Numbered from the stretch's first letter, positions 44,260 to 52,562 are shown. The stretch is DNA of 64,000 nt from Streptomyces sp. MMG1121 (GCF_001280015.1 NZ_LGDV01000238.1:1-64000), one strand, 5' to 3'. Notes: a model not told the origin generated them from the letters alone. Numbers and translations: made by a program.

Positions 44260-44492
44260 CTCGCAACCTTGACCAGCGAGCCCTGTACCAGCTTTCCACT
44301 TGGCAGCCGTTGGCCGCCAAGGAGGCCCGGCGCCACTGCCGGCGGCCGCGAATGCCGGTTCCCCATGCTGGAGCCGTGCAGAACGTGAGGCGCGCCCATC
44401 TGCTCACGCACGCTCTCAAGCCCCAGCGAGCACGACTCATCCGACCTGTATGTTTTCGGCCGATGCGCATTTCAGTCACCCAGGGGCTGCTC
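44260..44492. other. Intergenic stretch, nothing recognised
   Basis: No frame has a recognisable motif or ribosome site. Confidence 0.3.
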
Positions 44493-44696
44493 TCACCTCA
44501 TGGCCTGGGCCATCTGCCGACGGGCGGCGAGCAGGGCCGCGTCCAGCTGTCGGGTACCCGTGAGCACACACAGGGTGTAGGCCGAGTCCTCAAGTTGGCG
44601 GGCGGTCTCGGCGCTGTTGTCGGCGGCCAGCCTGCGCTTAAGCGTTTCGCATCGTTCGACCAGTTCCCGCAGGTGCGAGGGATAAGCCATGACCAT
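44493..44696 (-). CDS. DUF5133 protein
   Basis: A 67-residue all-helical protein (YPSHLRELVERCETLKRRLA, ARQLEDSAYTLCVLTGTRQL, DAALLAARRQMAQAMR). The YTLCVxTGTR-DAAL signature is that of DUF5133, a Streptomyces-specific family of unknown role. ATG 44696 follows AGGAGG by 5 bases. Confidence 0.8.
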   Translation of the reverse strand: MVMAYPSHLRELVERCETLKRRLAADNSAETARQLEDSAYTLCVLTGTRQLDAALLAARRQMAQAMR

Positions 44697-44796
44697 GGCT
44701 GCCTCCTGTCCCGTGTCGGGCCCGGATGTCCACTCCTCACCCATACGGTCGCAGCCGTCGGCGCTTGCCGCATCCTCAGTGCCCTGGCCACCGTAG

Positions 44797-45157
44797 TCAG
44801 AGCTCCTCCTCGATCCTGATCGCCTGGCGAAGATCCTCCTGTGCCTTGCGCGCCTTGCCCTCCTCCTGCTCCACAAGTGCCGCAGCGATCGCATCAAGCT
44901 TCCGCTGGACAGCGTGCTCGGCCCGCCCCTCCGGGTTTCCTCAGCAGCGCCAGAAGCAGCAAGGTCATACACGTCGTCAGATCACCGGCCAGCAGCTGCT
45001 GCGAGACTGCCAGCCCCGCACCGTGCACGGCGACGAAGAAAGCGACCAGCACCACACAGAACCCGTGAAACACCGGTGAGCTCATCACGTTCGAGGCGGC
45101 CTCTGCGAACCGCTCGAACCTCCCCTTCCCTCTCTCAGCGGGATGTCGCATGACCAT
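44797..45157 (-). pseudogene. Low-affinity iron permease-like membrane protein, frameshifted
   Basis: The N-terminal part holds two helices (VFHGFCVVLVAFFVAVHGAG; LTTCMTLLLLALLRKP). After a one-base shift in a G run near 44930 the correct tail continues EGRAEHAVQRKLDAIAAALV, EDLRQAIRIEEEL with a stop at 44797. It matches the small two-helix family annotated as low-affinity iron permease in actinomycetes. The annotation is historical and the role unproven. Confidence 0.65.
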
Positions 45158-45438
45158 GATCTACACGTCTCCCGGGATGGAGTGCCCACCGAGTGCCCAA
45201 GCGGTGCACCGTCGCCCCCCGCCCAGGCTTACCGAACGGCCGAGCGTGGGAGGGCAAGAACGGACTCTCAGCTGAGGTCCCCCTTGCCGCCGGATTCACC
45301 TGCCCAGCACTGCTGCTGCCGACAGGCTCGGCGCCTGATGCCACCACCATCAGCCCTGTCCGCCTTGACGGACAGCCGACCCGTGACCTGAGCCCGACCG
45401 GCAGGCAGGCGGCTCCCGCCCGCAGCTGCCCGCTGGCC
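45158..45438. other. Intergenic stretch, nothing recognised
   Basis: No supported frame; GC-rich with scattered short open frames. Confidence 0.3.
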
Positions 45439-45783
45439 TCACGTACCGGGCCGGATGTGCTCGCCGAAACCTCGGCGCTCGTCCTCGTCCCTGACCAGCA
45501 CCGACAGCAGAGAGGCCACGGTCAGACCTGCCTCGGCCGGATGGCGTAGGACCCTGTCCGGGTCGATGCTGTACCGATTGACGCGGCCGACGCGGGTGTG
45601 CGAGAGGTACCCGTTCTCCTCCAGGTCCACGATGATCTTCTGAACGGCACGTTCCGTGAGCCGGCAGTGTGCCGCGATGTCACGGACGCGCGCGTTGTGA
45701 TTATCGGCGATGGTGGCCAGCACTCGCGCGTGATTGGTCAGGAACGTCCACCCGCTGTGCGGCTCGGGCACTCCATCAACCAT
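45439..45783 (-). CDS. Winged-helix transcriptional regulator (MarR/ArsR-like)
   Basis: A 114-residue protein: LTNHARVLATIADNHNARVR, DIAAHCRLTERAVQKIIVDL (helix-turn-helix), EENGYLSHTRVGRVNRYSID (wing). Its short length and lack of a long dimer helix fit small ArsR/MarR-like regulators. It is divergent from the STAS-ANTAR gene with 117 bp between, so it may control that gene. Confidence 0.8.
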   Translation of the reverse strand: MVDGVPEPHSGWTFLTNHARVLATIADNHNARVRDIAAHCRLTERAVQKIIVDLEENGYLSHTRVGRVNRYSIDPDRVLRHPAEAGLTVASLLSVLVRDEDERRGFGEHIRPGT

Positions 45784-45900
45784 GACTCCATCCTACGACC
45801 GCACGTTCGTGCACTTCAAAGTACGAACTTGGATTCATGCAGGACTTGACGCGTCACAGAGTGCGGGTGAGCCTGGAAGGGACATGCGGAGGAGGCGAGC

Positions 45901-46668
45901 ATGAACCAACCGCCCCAGGGCAGATCCGCCGCAAGCGCCGGAACCGGCCGCACGCCCCCGCCCGCCACGCCTCTGCTCGTGCACACGGGTCCGCCCGACG
46001 TCCGCGTGACCGTCGCGGTGAGCGGCGAGTTCCGCCTCGACAACAGCCAGCGCCTCAGGCACGCCCTCAGCAAGGCCCTCGCGAATTCGAGGGAGGGCGT
46101 GGACCTCGACCTCGGCGAACTCACGCTCGCGGACTGCTCCGCTCTCAACGTGCTCCTGGCCGCCCGCCGCGACGCGCTCGCGACGGGGAAGACGATCGCT
46201 GTCACCTCGGCCAGCCCCGCCACGGAACGCTTGCTGACCTACACCGACACCTACCCCCTCTTCGCCCCCGCGCACGAGCACGCACACCCGCCCGCAGGAA
46301 GGCCCGAGCGGGTTGACGGTGCCCCGGAAGACGGTCTTCTGCAGACCGAGGTGGTCCAGTTGCGACGTGCCCTTCGGACCCGGCCGGATATTGACCTGGC
46401 ACGCGGCATTCTCATGGCTTCCTTCGGCCTGAATGCCGACGAGGCGTGGGAGGTACTGGTCACGGCATCACAGAACACCAACACCAAACTGCACCTCCTG
46501 GCCGAAGAGGTGGTCGCCACCGTGCAGGGCGCGTCTCTGCCGGACCGGGTCCAAAGGCAGCTCACAGCAGCCGTCGCCCGGACACGCCTGGTCGATGGAG
46601 ACCCCCAGGACCACGCCTGCGTAGGTCGGACCCGCCGCTCGGTACTTCAGAGCCACGAGCATGCCTAG
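45901..46668 (+). CDS. STAS-ANTAR regulator
   Basis: A 255-residue protein. Residues about 30-125 form a STAS domain (VTVAVSGEFRLDNSQRLRHA, VDLDLGELTLADCSALNVLL). Residues about 145-205 form an ANTAR RNA-binding domain (LRRALRTRPDIDLARGILMA, SFGLNADEAWEVLVTASQNT). ANTAR proteins bind paired hairpins in nascent RNA and prevent termination. GGAGGAGG precedes ATG 45901. An IS630 element inserted in the TA of its stop codon; the stop is TAG both with and without the element. Confidence 0.85.
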   Translation: MNQPPQGRSAASAGTGRTPPPATPLLVHTGPPDVRVTVAVSGEFRLDNSQRLRHALSKALANSREGVDLDLGELTLADCSALNVLLAARRDALATGKTIAVTSASPATERLLTYTDTYPLFAPAHEHAHPPAGRPERVDGAPEDGLLQTEVVQLRRALRTRPDIDLARGILMASFGLNADEAWEVLVTASQNTNTKLHLLAEEVVATVQGASLPDRVQRQLTAAVARTRLVDGDPQDHACVGRTRRSVLQSHEHA

Positions 46669-46694
46669 TGCTGTGACCGGAAACGATCACCGGG
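46668..46694 (+). repeat. Left terminal inverted repeat of the IS630 element
   Basis: 27 bp, identical to the reverse complement of 48647-48673. If the flanking C-TA-G context is included, the identity extends to 30 bp (46665-46694). Confidence 0.92.
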
Positions 46695-46729
46695 GCGGGC
46701 AGTCAGCGGGGCAGGGGGATGATGTGGGG

Positions 46730-47491
46730 ATGACTACCAGCTCACGCGCCCATTCGTTTAACGCGGCGGCTGACCAGTACGCGGCCAGCCGGCCTTCGTA
46801 TCCTCCCGCGCTCTTCGACTGCATCGAACAGCTCACGAGCCGTTCCCTGGCCGGTGCCCGCGTCGCCGATATCGGCGCGGGCACCGGAATCGCCACCACT
46901 CTGCTGCGTGAGCGCGGAGCTGACGTGATCGCCGTTGAGCCCGGCGACGCCATGGCCGCCAAGTTCCACACCGTGCTCCCGGATGTGCCGATCATCAGAG
47001 GTGACGGCAACGCCCTCCCCCTTGCGGACGCCTCCCACGACCTCATCACCTATGCACAGTCCTGGCAGTGGACCGACACCACCCGCTCGGTCCCGGAGGC
47101 ACTGCGGGTCCTGCTGCCGGGCGGTGCGCTCGCGATCTGGTGGAACACCACCGCCTTCGACGTGCCCTGGATCCGGGAGCAGCACCAGCGGATCGCGCAC
47201 CACTGCGGAGTGAAGCCGACTTCTCGGGTGCGTCCCGACGACAGCAACGCCATCCGGCTCGCGGGCCTGTCGGGGCTCCGGGTCGCGCGCCGCCAGGTGC
47301 GGTGGAGCCGTGTGGTCTCCCTCGACATGCACCTTGCCAATATCAGCAGCCGCTCGGCGTTCCTTGTGCTTGCCGAGGACGACAAGCGTGCCTTTCTCTC
47401 CGGGGAGCGCAGGCGACTGCGCGAGTTCTTCCCCGACGAGGTGGTGGAAGAGACCTACGTGGTTGACCTGCTGGTGGCCACGCGTCCGTGA
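46730..47491 (+). CDS. Class I SAM-dependent methyltransferase, transposon cargo
   Basis: A 253-residue Methyltransf_11-type enzyme. Motif I is GARVADIGAGTGIATTLLRE, motif II VIAVEPGDAMA, then VPIIRGDGNALPLADASHDL and ITYAQSWQW, as in UbiE/trans-aconitate-type small-molecule methyltransferases. A mixed alpha/beta C-terminus ends ETYVVDLLVATRP. It lacks DNA-methylase catalytic motifs such as NPPY or PC. It starts at ATG 46730, only 36 bp after the left terminal repeat, so it must be transcribed from within or near that repeat. It looks intact; the substrate is unknown. Confidence 0.85.
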   Translation: MTTSSRAHSFNAAADQYAASRPSYPPALFDCIEQLTSRSLAGARVADIGAGTGIATTLLRERGADVIAVEPGDAMAAKFHTVLPDVPIIRGDGNALPLADASHDLITYAQSWQWTDTTRSVPEALRVLLPGGALAIWWNTTAFDVPWIREQHQRIAHHCGVKPTSRVRPDDSNAIRLAGLSGLRVARRQVRWSRVVSLDMHLANISSRSAFLVLAEDDKRAFLSGERRRLREFFPDEVVEETYVVDLLVATRP

Positions 47492-47523
47492 CCTGGATGG
47501 TGTCCTGGGATCCGGAAGGGCAG

Positions 47524-48645
47524 TCAGGCCGCTGCGGCGATGAGGCGGCCACCGAACCGGATGCCTTTCTCGCTGCGGACACGGGCGCGTTCACGCCGTT
47601 GGGCGGCCAGGACGTCGGGGTGCCGGGCGTTCTGGTTGCGCCAGCGCAGATAGCGGTGCAACTCGCGTGTCTGGACGGGGTGGTTGGGGTGGTGGGAGTT
47701 GGCGAGGGTGAACTGCCGCAGCGGCCCGAAGAGGGCCTCGATCGGGTTCGCCCACGATGCGTTCGTCGGTGTGAAGCACAGCTCGACCTTGTTCTTCGCT
47801 GCCCAGCGGCGGATCCGCCAGTTCTTGTGCGCGGACAGGTTGTCCAGGATGACGTAGATCGGGGCGCCGTCCGGGCGGGCCGCGCGGATCGACTTCAGCG
47901 CGGCCCAGGTCGGGTCGATGCCCTTGCGGCGCCGGTTGACGCCCCACAGGGTGTCGTCGCCGACGGAATAGCAGCCGTGGAAGTAGGTGGTGCCATGGGT
48001 GCGGTGATAGGTGGCCGGCAGCCGGTCCGGCCTCCCCTGCGTCGCCCAGCAGGACCCGGCGGTCGGGCGGATGCCCAGGGGGCCGAACTCGTCGAAGGCG
48101 AAGGTCCGCTCGGGCCGCTGGGTGAGCGCGTACTCGATCCGGTCCAGCTTGGTGTCGAAGTCCGGGTCGCTCGATTCCTTCCACGTCTTGGTGCGCTGGA
48201 AGGTGATCCCGCGGCGGGACAGCAGGCAGCGCAGGGCTTCGCGTCCGATCCGTATGGGGTGGCTGACGTTGCGTCGCAGGTGGTCGGCGAGCTTGCGGAT
48301 CGACCATCGGGTGAAAGGCTTGCCGAGCTTGGCGGGGCGGGTGGTGGCCGTCTGGATGACGAAGTCCTCGTCGTCATCGCGGAGCAGGCGGGGACGGCCT
48401 CCCGCCCATCGAGGGTCCAGGCAGACCAGCCCGATCTCGTTGAACTTGTGGATCACGTCGCGGACGGTGTCCTCGTCGGCTTGGACGAGCCGGGCGATGA
48501 CCGGGACGCTGTTCCCGCTCGCCGAGGCCAGCAGCATCATCGCCCGGCGGAACCGCACCGTGCTGGTGGTGCCTCGCCGCACGATCCGCTGCAGCTTCTG
48601 CCCCTCCTGCTCGGTCAGCCTGCGAACCCTCACCGGCTCCGCCAA
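47524..48645 (-). CDS. IS630-family transposase, intact
   Basis: A 373-residue protein. It has an N-terminal double helix-turn-helix (VPVIARLVQADEDTVRDVIH; WSIRKLADHLRRNVSHPIRI). The DDE core is RTFAFDEFGPLGIRPTAG (first Asp), APIYVILDNLSAHKNWRIRR (second Asp) and TPTNASWANPIEALFGPLRQ (Glu). No frameshift or stop interrupts it. The start ATG lies 2 bp inside the right terminal repeat. The family inserts at TA, as seen here. Confidence 0.93.
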   Translation of the reverse strand: MAEPVRVRRLTEQEGQKLQRIVRRGTTSTVRFRRAMMLLASASGNSVPVIARLVQADEDTVRDVIHKFNEIGLVCLDPRWAGGRPRLLRDDDEDFVIQTATTRPAKLGKPFTRWSIRKLADHLRRNVSHPIRIGREALRCLLSRRGITFQRTKTWKESSDPDFDTKLDRIEYALTQRPERTFAFDEFGPLGIRPTAGSCWATQGRPDRLPATYHRTHGTTYFHGCYSVGDDTLWGVNRRRKGIDPTWAALKSIRAARPDGAPIYVILDNLSAHKNWRIRRWAAKNKVELCFTPTNASWANPIEALFGPLRQFTLANSHHPNHPVQTRELHRYLRWRNQNARHPDVLAAQRRERARVRSEKGIRFGGRLIAAAA

Positions 48646-48646
48646 C

Positions 48647-48673
48647 CCGGTGATCGTTTCCGGTCACAGCACT
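48647..48673 (-). repeat. Right terminal inverted repeat of the IS630 element
   Basis: 27 bp, exact reverse complement of 46668-46694. Confidence 0.92.
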
Positions 48674-48773
48674 AGGTCAGATGCACATCCCTCGGTGCGC
48701 GCGGAGGAGGACTGAGGGCCGGAGTGCCCAATAATTACCCACTGCAGGAGGGCTGCGACTTGACTGCGCAAAG

Positions 48774-48804
48774 GGGCGGGATCCGGTTTTCAGGGACCCC
48801 GCCC
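48774..48804 (-). terminator. Imperfect hairpin downstream of the second csbD
   Basis: GGGCGGGATCC at 48774-48784 pairs with GGGACCCCGCCC at 48793-48804 with one internal mismatch, just beyond the CsbD stop. Confidence 0.5.
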
Positions 48805-48817
48805 AGAACTTTCCTGA

Positions 48818-48991
48818 TCAGTGCTTGAAAATATCCTTGGTCTTCTCCTTGGCCTGGCGCGCTGCGCCCTTCGACTTCTTGGCCTGTCCTTCGACCGTCA
48901 TCCGCTCGTTGCCCACGGTGCGTCCGACCGCCTCTTTGGTCTTGCCTGCGGCTTCTTCCATCTTGCCCTTCGCCTTTTTCTCTACAGCCAT
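48818..48991 (-). CDS. CsbD-family stress protein
   Basis: This 57-residue protein (MAVEKKAKGKMEEAAGKTKE, TVGNERMTVEGQAKKSKGAA) is a second CsbD copy, related to that at 11806. TAGGAGAG lies 11 bases before ATG 48991. It is transcribed leftward, apart from the gas-vesicle operon. Confidence 0.88.
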   Translation of the reverse strand: MAVEKKAKGKMEEAAGKTKEAVGRTVGNERMTVEGQAKKSKGAARQAKEKTKDIFKH

Positions 48992-49132
48992 CGTTGTTCA
49001 CTCTCCTAGCCGGGAGGTTGTGGACACCCACGTCGGGTACCCCATATCTCGCAGCAAAACAGCGGTCACTGCGGTTGGGACGTGTCATGCCCATCCACGA
49101 CCGTGACGGCGGGACCGGTGAAGGAGGGGTTG

Positions 49133-49555
49133 TCACTCTGCGTGATCAGGGGGAAGGAGTGGACCGAGCGGGCCAAGGTCCAAGTTGAGGTCCTCCATCT
49201 TCAGGCCGTAGCGGGTGCACAGGTCGGCCATCCGATCGTGGAGGATCATGAGAGTGGAACCGAGCCGCTCTTCCTGCTCCTCGGTGAGATCGCCTTGGTC
49301 AACACGGTGCAGCGCCTGGCGCTCCATGAGCTGCCTCAGCAGTTCGACCAGGGTGAGGACGAGTCTGACGAGATCCCGTTCGACGGTGTCCGGGTCGGTC
49401 CTGATACGGCGGGCGGGGCGCGGTGGCATTCGGGCCGGTGTGGTGTCGTCGGGTACGGCGGGCAGAAGCCGGAAGGCCCGGGCGGCCGCTTCGGCGATCT
49501 CGCCCAGGCGGTCGGGCGGATCGGTGTGGCCGCCCCCGGCGACCGCACCCGTCAT
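49133..49555 (-). CDS. gvpK: Gas-vesicle protein GvpK
   Basis: A 140-residue helical protein: RTDPDTVERDLVRLVLTLVE, LLRQLMERQALHRVDQGDLT, EEQEERLGSTLMILHDRMAD, LCTRYGLKMEDLNLDLGPLG, the conserved GvpK pattern. It is the last gene of the gvp operon; its ATG overlaps the gvpS stop (ATGA). GvpK is needed for vesicle assembly in other organisms, and its exact role is unclear. Confidence 0.93.
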   Translation of the reverse strand: MTGAVAGGGHTDPPDRLGEIAEAAARAFRLLPAVPDDTTPARMPPRPARRIRTDPDTVERDLVRLVLTLVELLRQLMERQALHRVDQGDLTEEQEERLGSTLMILHDRMADLCTRYGLKMEDLNLDLGPLGPLLPPDHAE

Positions 49556-49785
49556 GACGCGTCTCCGGGGCGTGCCGGCACCGTCCACGGTGACGGGTTC
49601 TGGGCGCTCACTGAGACGATCAAGGCCCGCAGGGAGATGCGGACCAGGTCGATGTCGGCGATCGACAGCACCACGTCCCCGGTGAGGACGACGCCGCCGC
49701 TCAGCAGGCGGTCGAGCAGGTCGATGAGGGCCACCTGGCGCTGCGCAAGGGCCTCGGCCCCGGGCGACTGCTTCACGTCGTTCAT
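49552..49785 (-). CDS. gvpS: Gas-vesicle GvpA-like protein GvpS
   Basis: A 77-residue GvpA-family shell-type protein (QVALIDLLDRLLSGGVVLTG, DVVLSIADIDLVRISLRALI) with the D-L-L-D-R-x-L-x-x-G core. Position between gvpL and gvpK matches gvpS of Streptomyces clusters. Both ends overlap neighbours by 4 bases. Confidence 0.9.
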   Translation of the reverse strand: MNDVKQSPGAEALAQRQVALIDLLDRLLSGGVVLTGDVVLSIADIDLVRISLRALIVSVSAQNPSPWTVPARPGDAS

Positions 49786-50606
49786 GACGTCCGGTCCGTT
49801 GCGGAGGTCTGCGTGCCCGGCGGGGCGGCGAAGGAGTAAGGCGCCCAGGGTCCGGTGACGTCGATCCGCACACCGGGCAGCCCCCGAGCGGCGTCAAGCA
49901 CCTGGATGCGGAAGTCCGCCGCCGCCTCACGCGGGAGAAGGTAGGCGTCGTTGACGACATTCTCGCCGGCGTCAGCGGCGAGTTCTCCTTGCTGCACCCG
50001 GTGCCGGGCGTGGCCGGCCGCCATGGTGTGGCCGATCGCTTCGACTCGTTCGGCGGCCTGCAGCGCGGCTCGGTAGGCCTCGTCGCGCGAGTGTCGCTGG
50101 GAGCGGCGAGCGCGCAGATAGGCCCGGCCCGGGCTGAGTCCGTCGGCCGTGCCGGCCGCGCCCGCCTCACGGGTGGCCTGCGTGTCCGGCTGCGGCTCCG
50201 CGTAGATTTTCACGCCCCATTCGAGATGTCCTGCCAGTCGTCGCAGCGCCTGCGAGAACTCGTCCGCCTCCTCGCGCAGCACGGTCCCCACCCGTTTGTC
50301 GTCCAGGTACACGGTGGCCAGCCGCAGGGGTAGCACCGTGGTGTGTGCGGCCAGCGCCTCGATCACCGCGTGGTGAGCGCGGGCGACGGTCTCCAGCCAG
50401 TCCAGGTCCTCCAGATGGCATCGCAGGGCGCTCTCCTGGAAGTCCTCGGCGGGCACCGAACTGACGGCGGCGGCCAGTTCACTCCCGGAGTCTTGCGGCA
50501 CCAGGCGAACGGACGCGCCCGCTACGCCTTCCACACCGCCCAAGGCCACGCCGAGCCCTTCGGTGACGCGTAGCACGGCGTAGGCATAGGTGACCGATTC
50601 AGTCAT
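49782..50606 (-). CDS. gvpL: Gas-vesicle protein GvpL/GvpF
   Basis: A 274-residue GvpL/GvpF-family protein: VTYAYAVLRVTEGLGVALGG, DWLETVARAHHAVIEALAAH, TTVLPLRLATVYLDDKRVGT, LEWGVKIYAEP, and a C-terminal region with NDAYLLPREAAADFRIQVLD, GVRIDVTGPWAPYSFA. The T-V-L-P-x-R and GPWAPYSF motifs are diagnostic. It is an accessory or minor shell protein. Its ATG overlaps the gvpJ end by 8 bases. Confidence 0.92.
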   Translation of the reverse strand: MTESVTYAYAVLRVTEGLGVALGGVEGVAGASVRLVPQDSGSELAAAVSSVPAEDFQESALRCHLEDLDWLETVARAHHAVIEALAAHTTVLPLRLATVYLDDKRVGTVLREEADEFSQALRRLAGHLEWGVKIYAEPQPDTQATREAGAAGTADGLSPGRAYLRARRSQRHSRDEAYRAALQAAERVEAIGHTMAAGHARHRVQQGELAADAGENVVNDAYLLPREAAADFRIQVLDAARGLPGVRIDVTGPWAPYSFAAPPGTQTSATDRTS

Positions 50607-51030
50607 CAGCAGCCCCGTTCTGGTGCCGCCTGGTGGAGGACCGTAGCGGCGCCGTGTGGCGGTCGGCCCGCTCCTCGCCGGGCGACAGCTCACGCTCACC
50701 TCGCAACGCCTCGATCTCGGCATGCAGCCGTCTGTTCTCTTCGGCCAGTGCGCGCTCGCCGGCACGGGAGGAAAGCGATGGATCATGCTCCCACCAGTCG
50801 ATTCCCATTTCCCTGGCTTTGTCGACGGAGGCGACGATGAGCCGGAGTTTGACGGTGAGCAACTCGATGTCCAGGAGATTGATCCGAATATCCCCTGCGA
50901 TGACAATCCCCTTGTCCAGGACGCGTTCGAGGATGTCGGCCAGGTTCGCGGAGGAGCCTTGTCCGTAGCCGTACGGGGTTGTGGCCCTGGACGGGTACGC
51001 GCTCAGCCGGTTGGCTGGGGATTCCGACAT
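50599..51030 (-). CDS. gvpJ: Gas-vesicle GvpJ
   Basis: A 143-residue GvpA-family protein. The core is NLADILERVLDKGIVIAGDI, RINLLDIELLTVKLRLIVAS, VDKAREMGIDWWEHDPSLSS. A Glu/Arg helical tail follows (EENRRLHAEIEALRGERELS). The I-D-W-W motif is typical of GvpJ. Start ATG 51030 has GAGGTGG upstream; a GTG nine bases earlier is possible. Confidence 0.9.
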   Translation of the reverse strand: MSESPANRLSAYPSRATTPYGYGQGSSANLADILERVLDKGIVIAGDIRINLLDIELLTVKLRLIVASVDKAREMGIDWWEHDPSLSSRAGERALAEENRRLHAEIEALRGERELSPGEERADRHTAPLRSSTRRHQNGAADD

Positions 51031-51051
51031 CGCAGCCACCTCGATTCCAGC

Positions 51052-51306
51052 TCAGGGAGCGCGATCGCCCCGCCAGTAGGACGTGATCTCTTCCAGGCGG
51101 TCGAGGAGCCGGTCCTCGTGCTCGTCGAAGGTCTTCTGGTCGATGCGGCCCTCGAGCAGTGCTCTCTCCAACTCGGCCAGTTCACGCTCGACGGGTTCGG
51201 GGTCGTAATACTCCCGCTCGGCGGCCTCGATCACCCGGTCGACAACCCAGCCCACGCCCCGTACAGGCGCCAGCGGAAAAGTGAGGAGCTGAGTCAGCAA
51301 GCCCAT
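51052..51306 (-). CDS. gvpG: Gas-vesicle protein GvpG
   Basis: An 84-residue protein (MGLLTQLLTFPLAPVRGVGW, VVDRVIEAAEREYYDPEPVE, ELAELERALLEGRIDQKTFD), the GvpG family pattern of a hydrophobic N-terminus and helical C-terminus. It lies between gvpF and gvpJ. In related clusters, two further genes sit at this junction; here only 21 bases separate it from gvpJ. Confidence 0.9.
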   Translation of the reverse strand: MGLLTQLLTFPLAPVRGVGWVVDRVIEAAEREYYDPEPVERELAELERALLEGRIDQKTFDEHEDRLLDRLEEITSYWRGDRAP

Positions 51307-51318
51307 GAGCTGCGCCTC

Positions 51319-52032
51319 TCAGACGAAACTGTACGGGGGCAGAGGACCGCGCAGTCGGACCTCGCATTCCTCGCCCAGTTGGTTGGCCAGGCTGATCCCC
51401 GTGGCCAGGAACATCTCCTCCTTGTCCGCTTGGACCAGGAAGGAGATGTTGAGGAAGTCGCGGCCGCCGGGGGGCGCGGGGGTCTCATCGCGCACGTATG
51501 GACGCAGAGCCTCGACGATGCCAGTGGCGAGCGCCTGTTGCCGGATCTCGGCTTCCTGCGCGACCAGTTCGCCAAGCGCAAGTGACATCTGTGGAGTGCC
51601 GTTGCCGCCACGGGTGGCCGCATTGAGCTCGCGGGCCTCCTCGGACTCCTGCAGGATCCGGCGCAACAGCGCCCCTTCCTCCCAGGAGACCTTCAGGTTG
51701 TACTCGGTGGCGCCTTCCAGGTTCCGCAGCCGTTCCTGATATTCGCCTGCCCTGTCCTCCAGGGCTGCGCATACGGCTTCGTCGTTCTCGGCTGTCATGC
51801 CGAACTGCAGCGGCAGCACGGTGCCCTCGGCCATCAGCCTCTCCTGGACTTCCTGGTGAGCCAGCACATCGCGCCGCCTGGGACGCAGGTCTTCGGGCGC
51901 GTCACTGACGACAGCACACAGCGTTCCGTTCGTCACCGTGCGCAGCGGGCCGGGAGGCTCGCCAACGCCGTGGACGTCGTCCAGCCGCATCGGGTGGTCC
52001 TTCGAGGTGATGGAGTAGACGTAGACGGCCAT
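51319..52032 (-). CDS. gvpF: Gas-vesicle protein GvpF
   Basis: A 237-residue GvpL/GvpF-family protein: MAVYVYSITSKDHPMRLDDV, DVLAHQEVQERLMAEGTVLP, LQFGMTAENDEAVCAALEDR, FLNISFLVQADKEEMF, ending RLRGPLPPYSFV. The E-x-T-V-L-P-L-Q-F-G and GPLPPYSFV motifs identify it. ATG 52032 has GAGGGAG 5 bases upstream. Confidence 0.92.
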   Translation of the reverse strand: MAVYVYSITSKDHPMRLDDVHGVGEPPGPLRTVTNGTLCAVVSDAPEDLRPRRRDVLAHQEVQERLMAEGTVLPLQFGMTAENDEAVCAALEDRAGEYQERLRNLEGATEYNLKVSWEEGALLRRILQESEEARELNAATRGGNGTPQMSLALGELVAQEAEIRQQALATGIVEALRPYVRDETPAPPGGRDFLNISFLVQADKEEMFLATGISLANQLGEECEVRLRGPLPPYSFV

Positions 52033-52034
52033 GG

Positions 52035-52529
52035 TCACTCCCTCTGCCGCCGGGAAGCCCTTCGGGCCTGTCGCCGGCGCTGCTGCCGGGGTTCCTCCTC
52101 GTATTCGGGTTCCTCCTGTTCGCCTTCACTGTCCTCGTACTCCTCCTCATCCTCATCCGCGTCGTCCTCGTCACCACTGTCACCTGTCAGGGTGTCCTTG
52201 ACGGCTTCGACGGCGCCGGTCAGAGCCCCTTTGGACTTGCCCTCCGCTCCGCCTTCAGTGATCTCGCCGACGAGGTCGGTGAGCTGGGTGGGCTGTTTGC
52301 TGCCTGTTTCGAGGTCGAGGCGGTTGCAGGCCTCGGCGAAGCGGAGGTAGGTGTCCACACTGGCCACGACGATGCGGGCGTCGATCTTGAGTATCTCGAT
52401 ACCGACGAGGGACACACGGACGAAGACGTCGATGACGAGGCCGCGGTCCAGAATCAGGTCCAGGACGTCGTACAGACTGCTCGTGCTACCGCGCGAGATG
52501 CTGCTTTCGCCCTGCGGCACCATAGTCAT
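52035..52529 (-). CDS. gvpA: Gas-vesicle major shell protein GvpA with a long acidic tail
   Basis: A 164-residue protein. Residues 20-85 are the GvpA core ([60 protein letters not shown]). Residues about 90-164 form an unusual tail: a Lys/Glu stretch, then acidic [20 protein letters not shown] and a basic end ([17 protein letters not shown]). Most bacterial GvpA proteins are ~70 residues; Streptomyces versions are longer. GGGAGG lies 4 bases before ATG 52529. Confidence 0.93.
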   Translation of the reverse strand: MTMVPQGESSISRGSTSSLYDVLDLILDRGLVIDVFVRVSLVGIEILKIDARIVVASVDTYLRFAEACNRLDLETGSKQPTQLTDLVGEITEGGAEGKSKGALTGAVEAVKDTLTGDSGDEDDADEDEEEYEDSEGEQEEPEYEEEPRQQRRRQARRASRRQRE

Positions 52530-52562
52530 GGCGCCTCCCTTCACCACCCCCTTGTGCGTATA

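Larger units (their letters stand above)
46668..48673. mobile_element. IS630-family transposon carrying a methyltransferase gene
   Basis: The 27-bp ends at 46668-46694 and 48647-48673 are perfect inverted repeats starting GTGCTGTGACCGGAAACGAT. TA flanks both sides (46666-46667 and 48674-48675), the target duplication of IS630/mariner elements. The 2,006-bp element holds an intact transposase on the minus strand and a SAM-dependent methyltransferase on the plus strand, ending tail to tail 32 bp apart. Confidence 0.9.

Noticed and set aside
46730..47491. Restriction-modification system or anti-phage methylase on the IS630 element
   Set aside because: The enzyme has only the SAM-binding motifs of small-molecule methyltransferases and no DNA-methylase catalytic motif; there is no nuclease partner.
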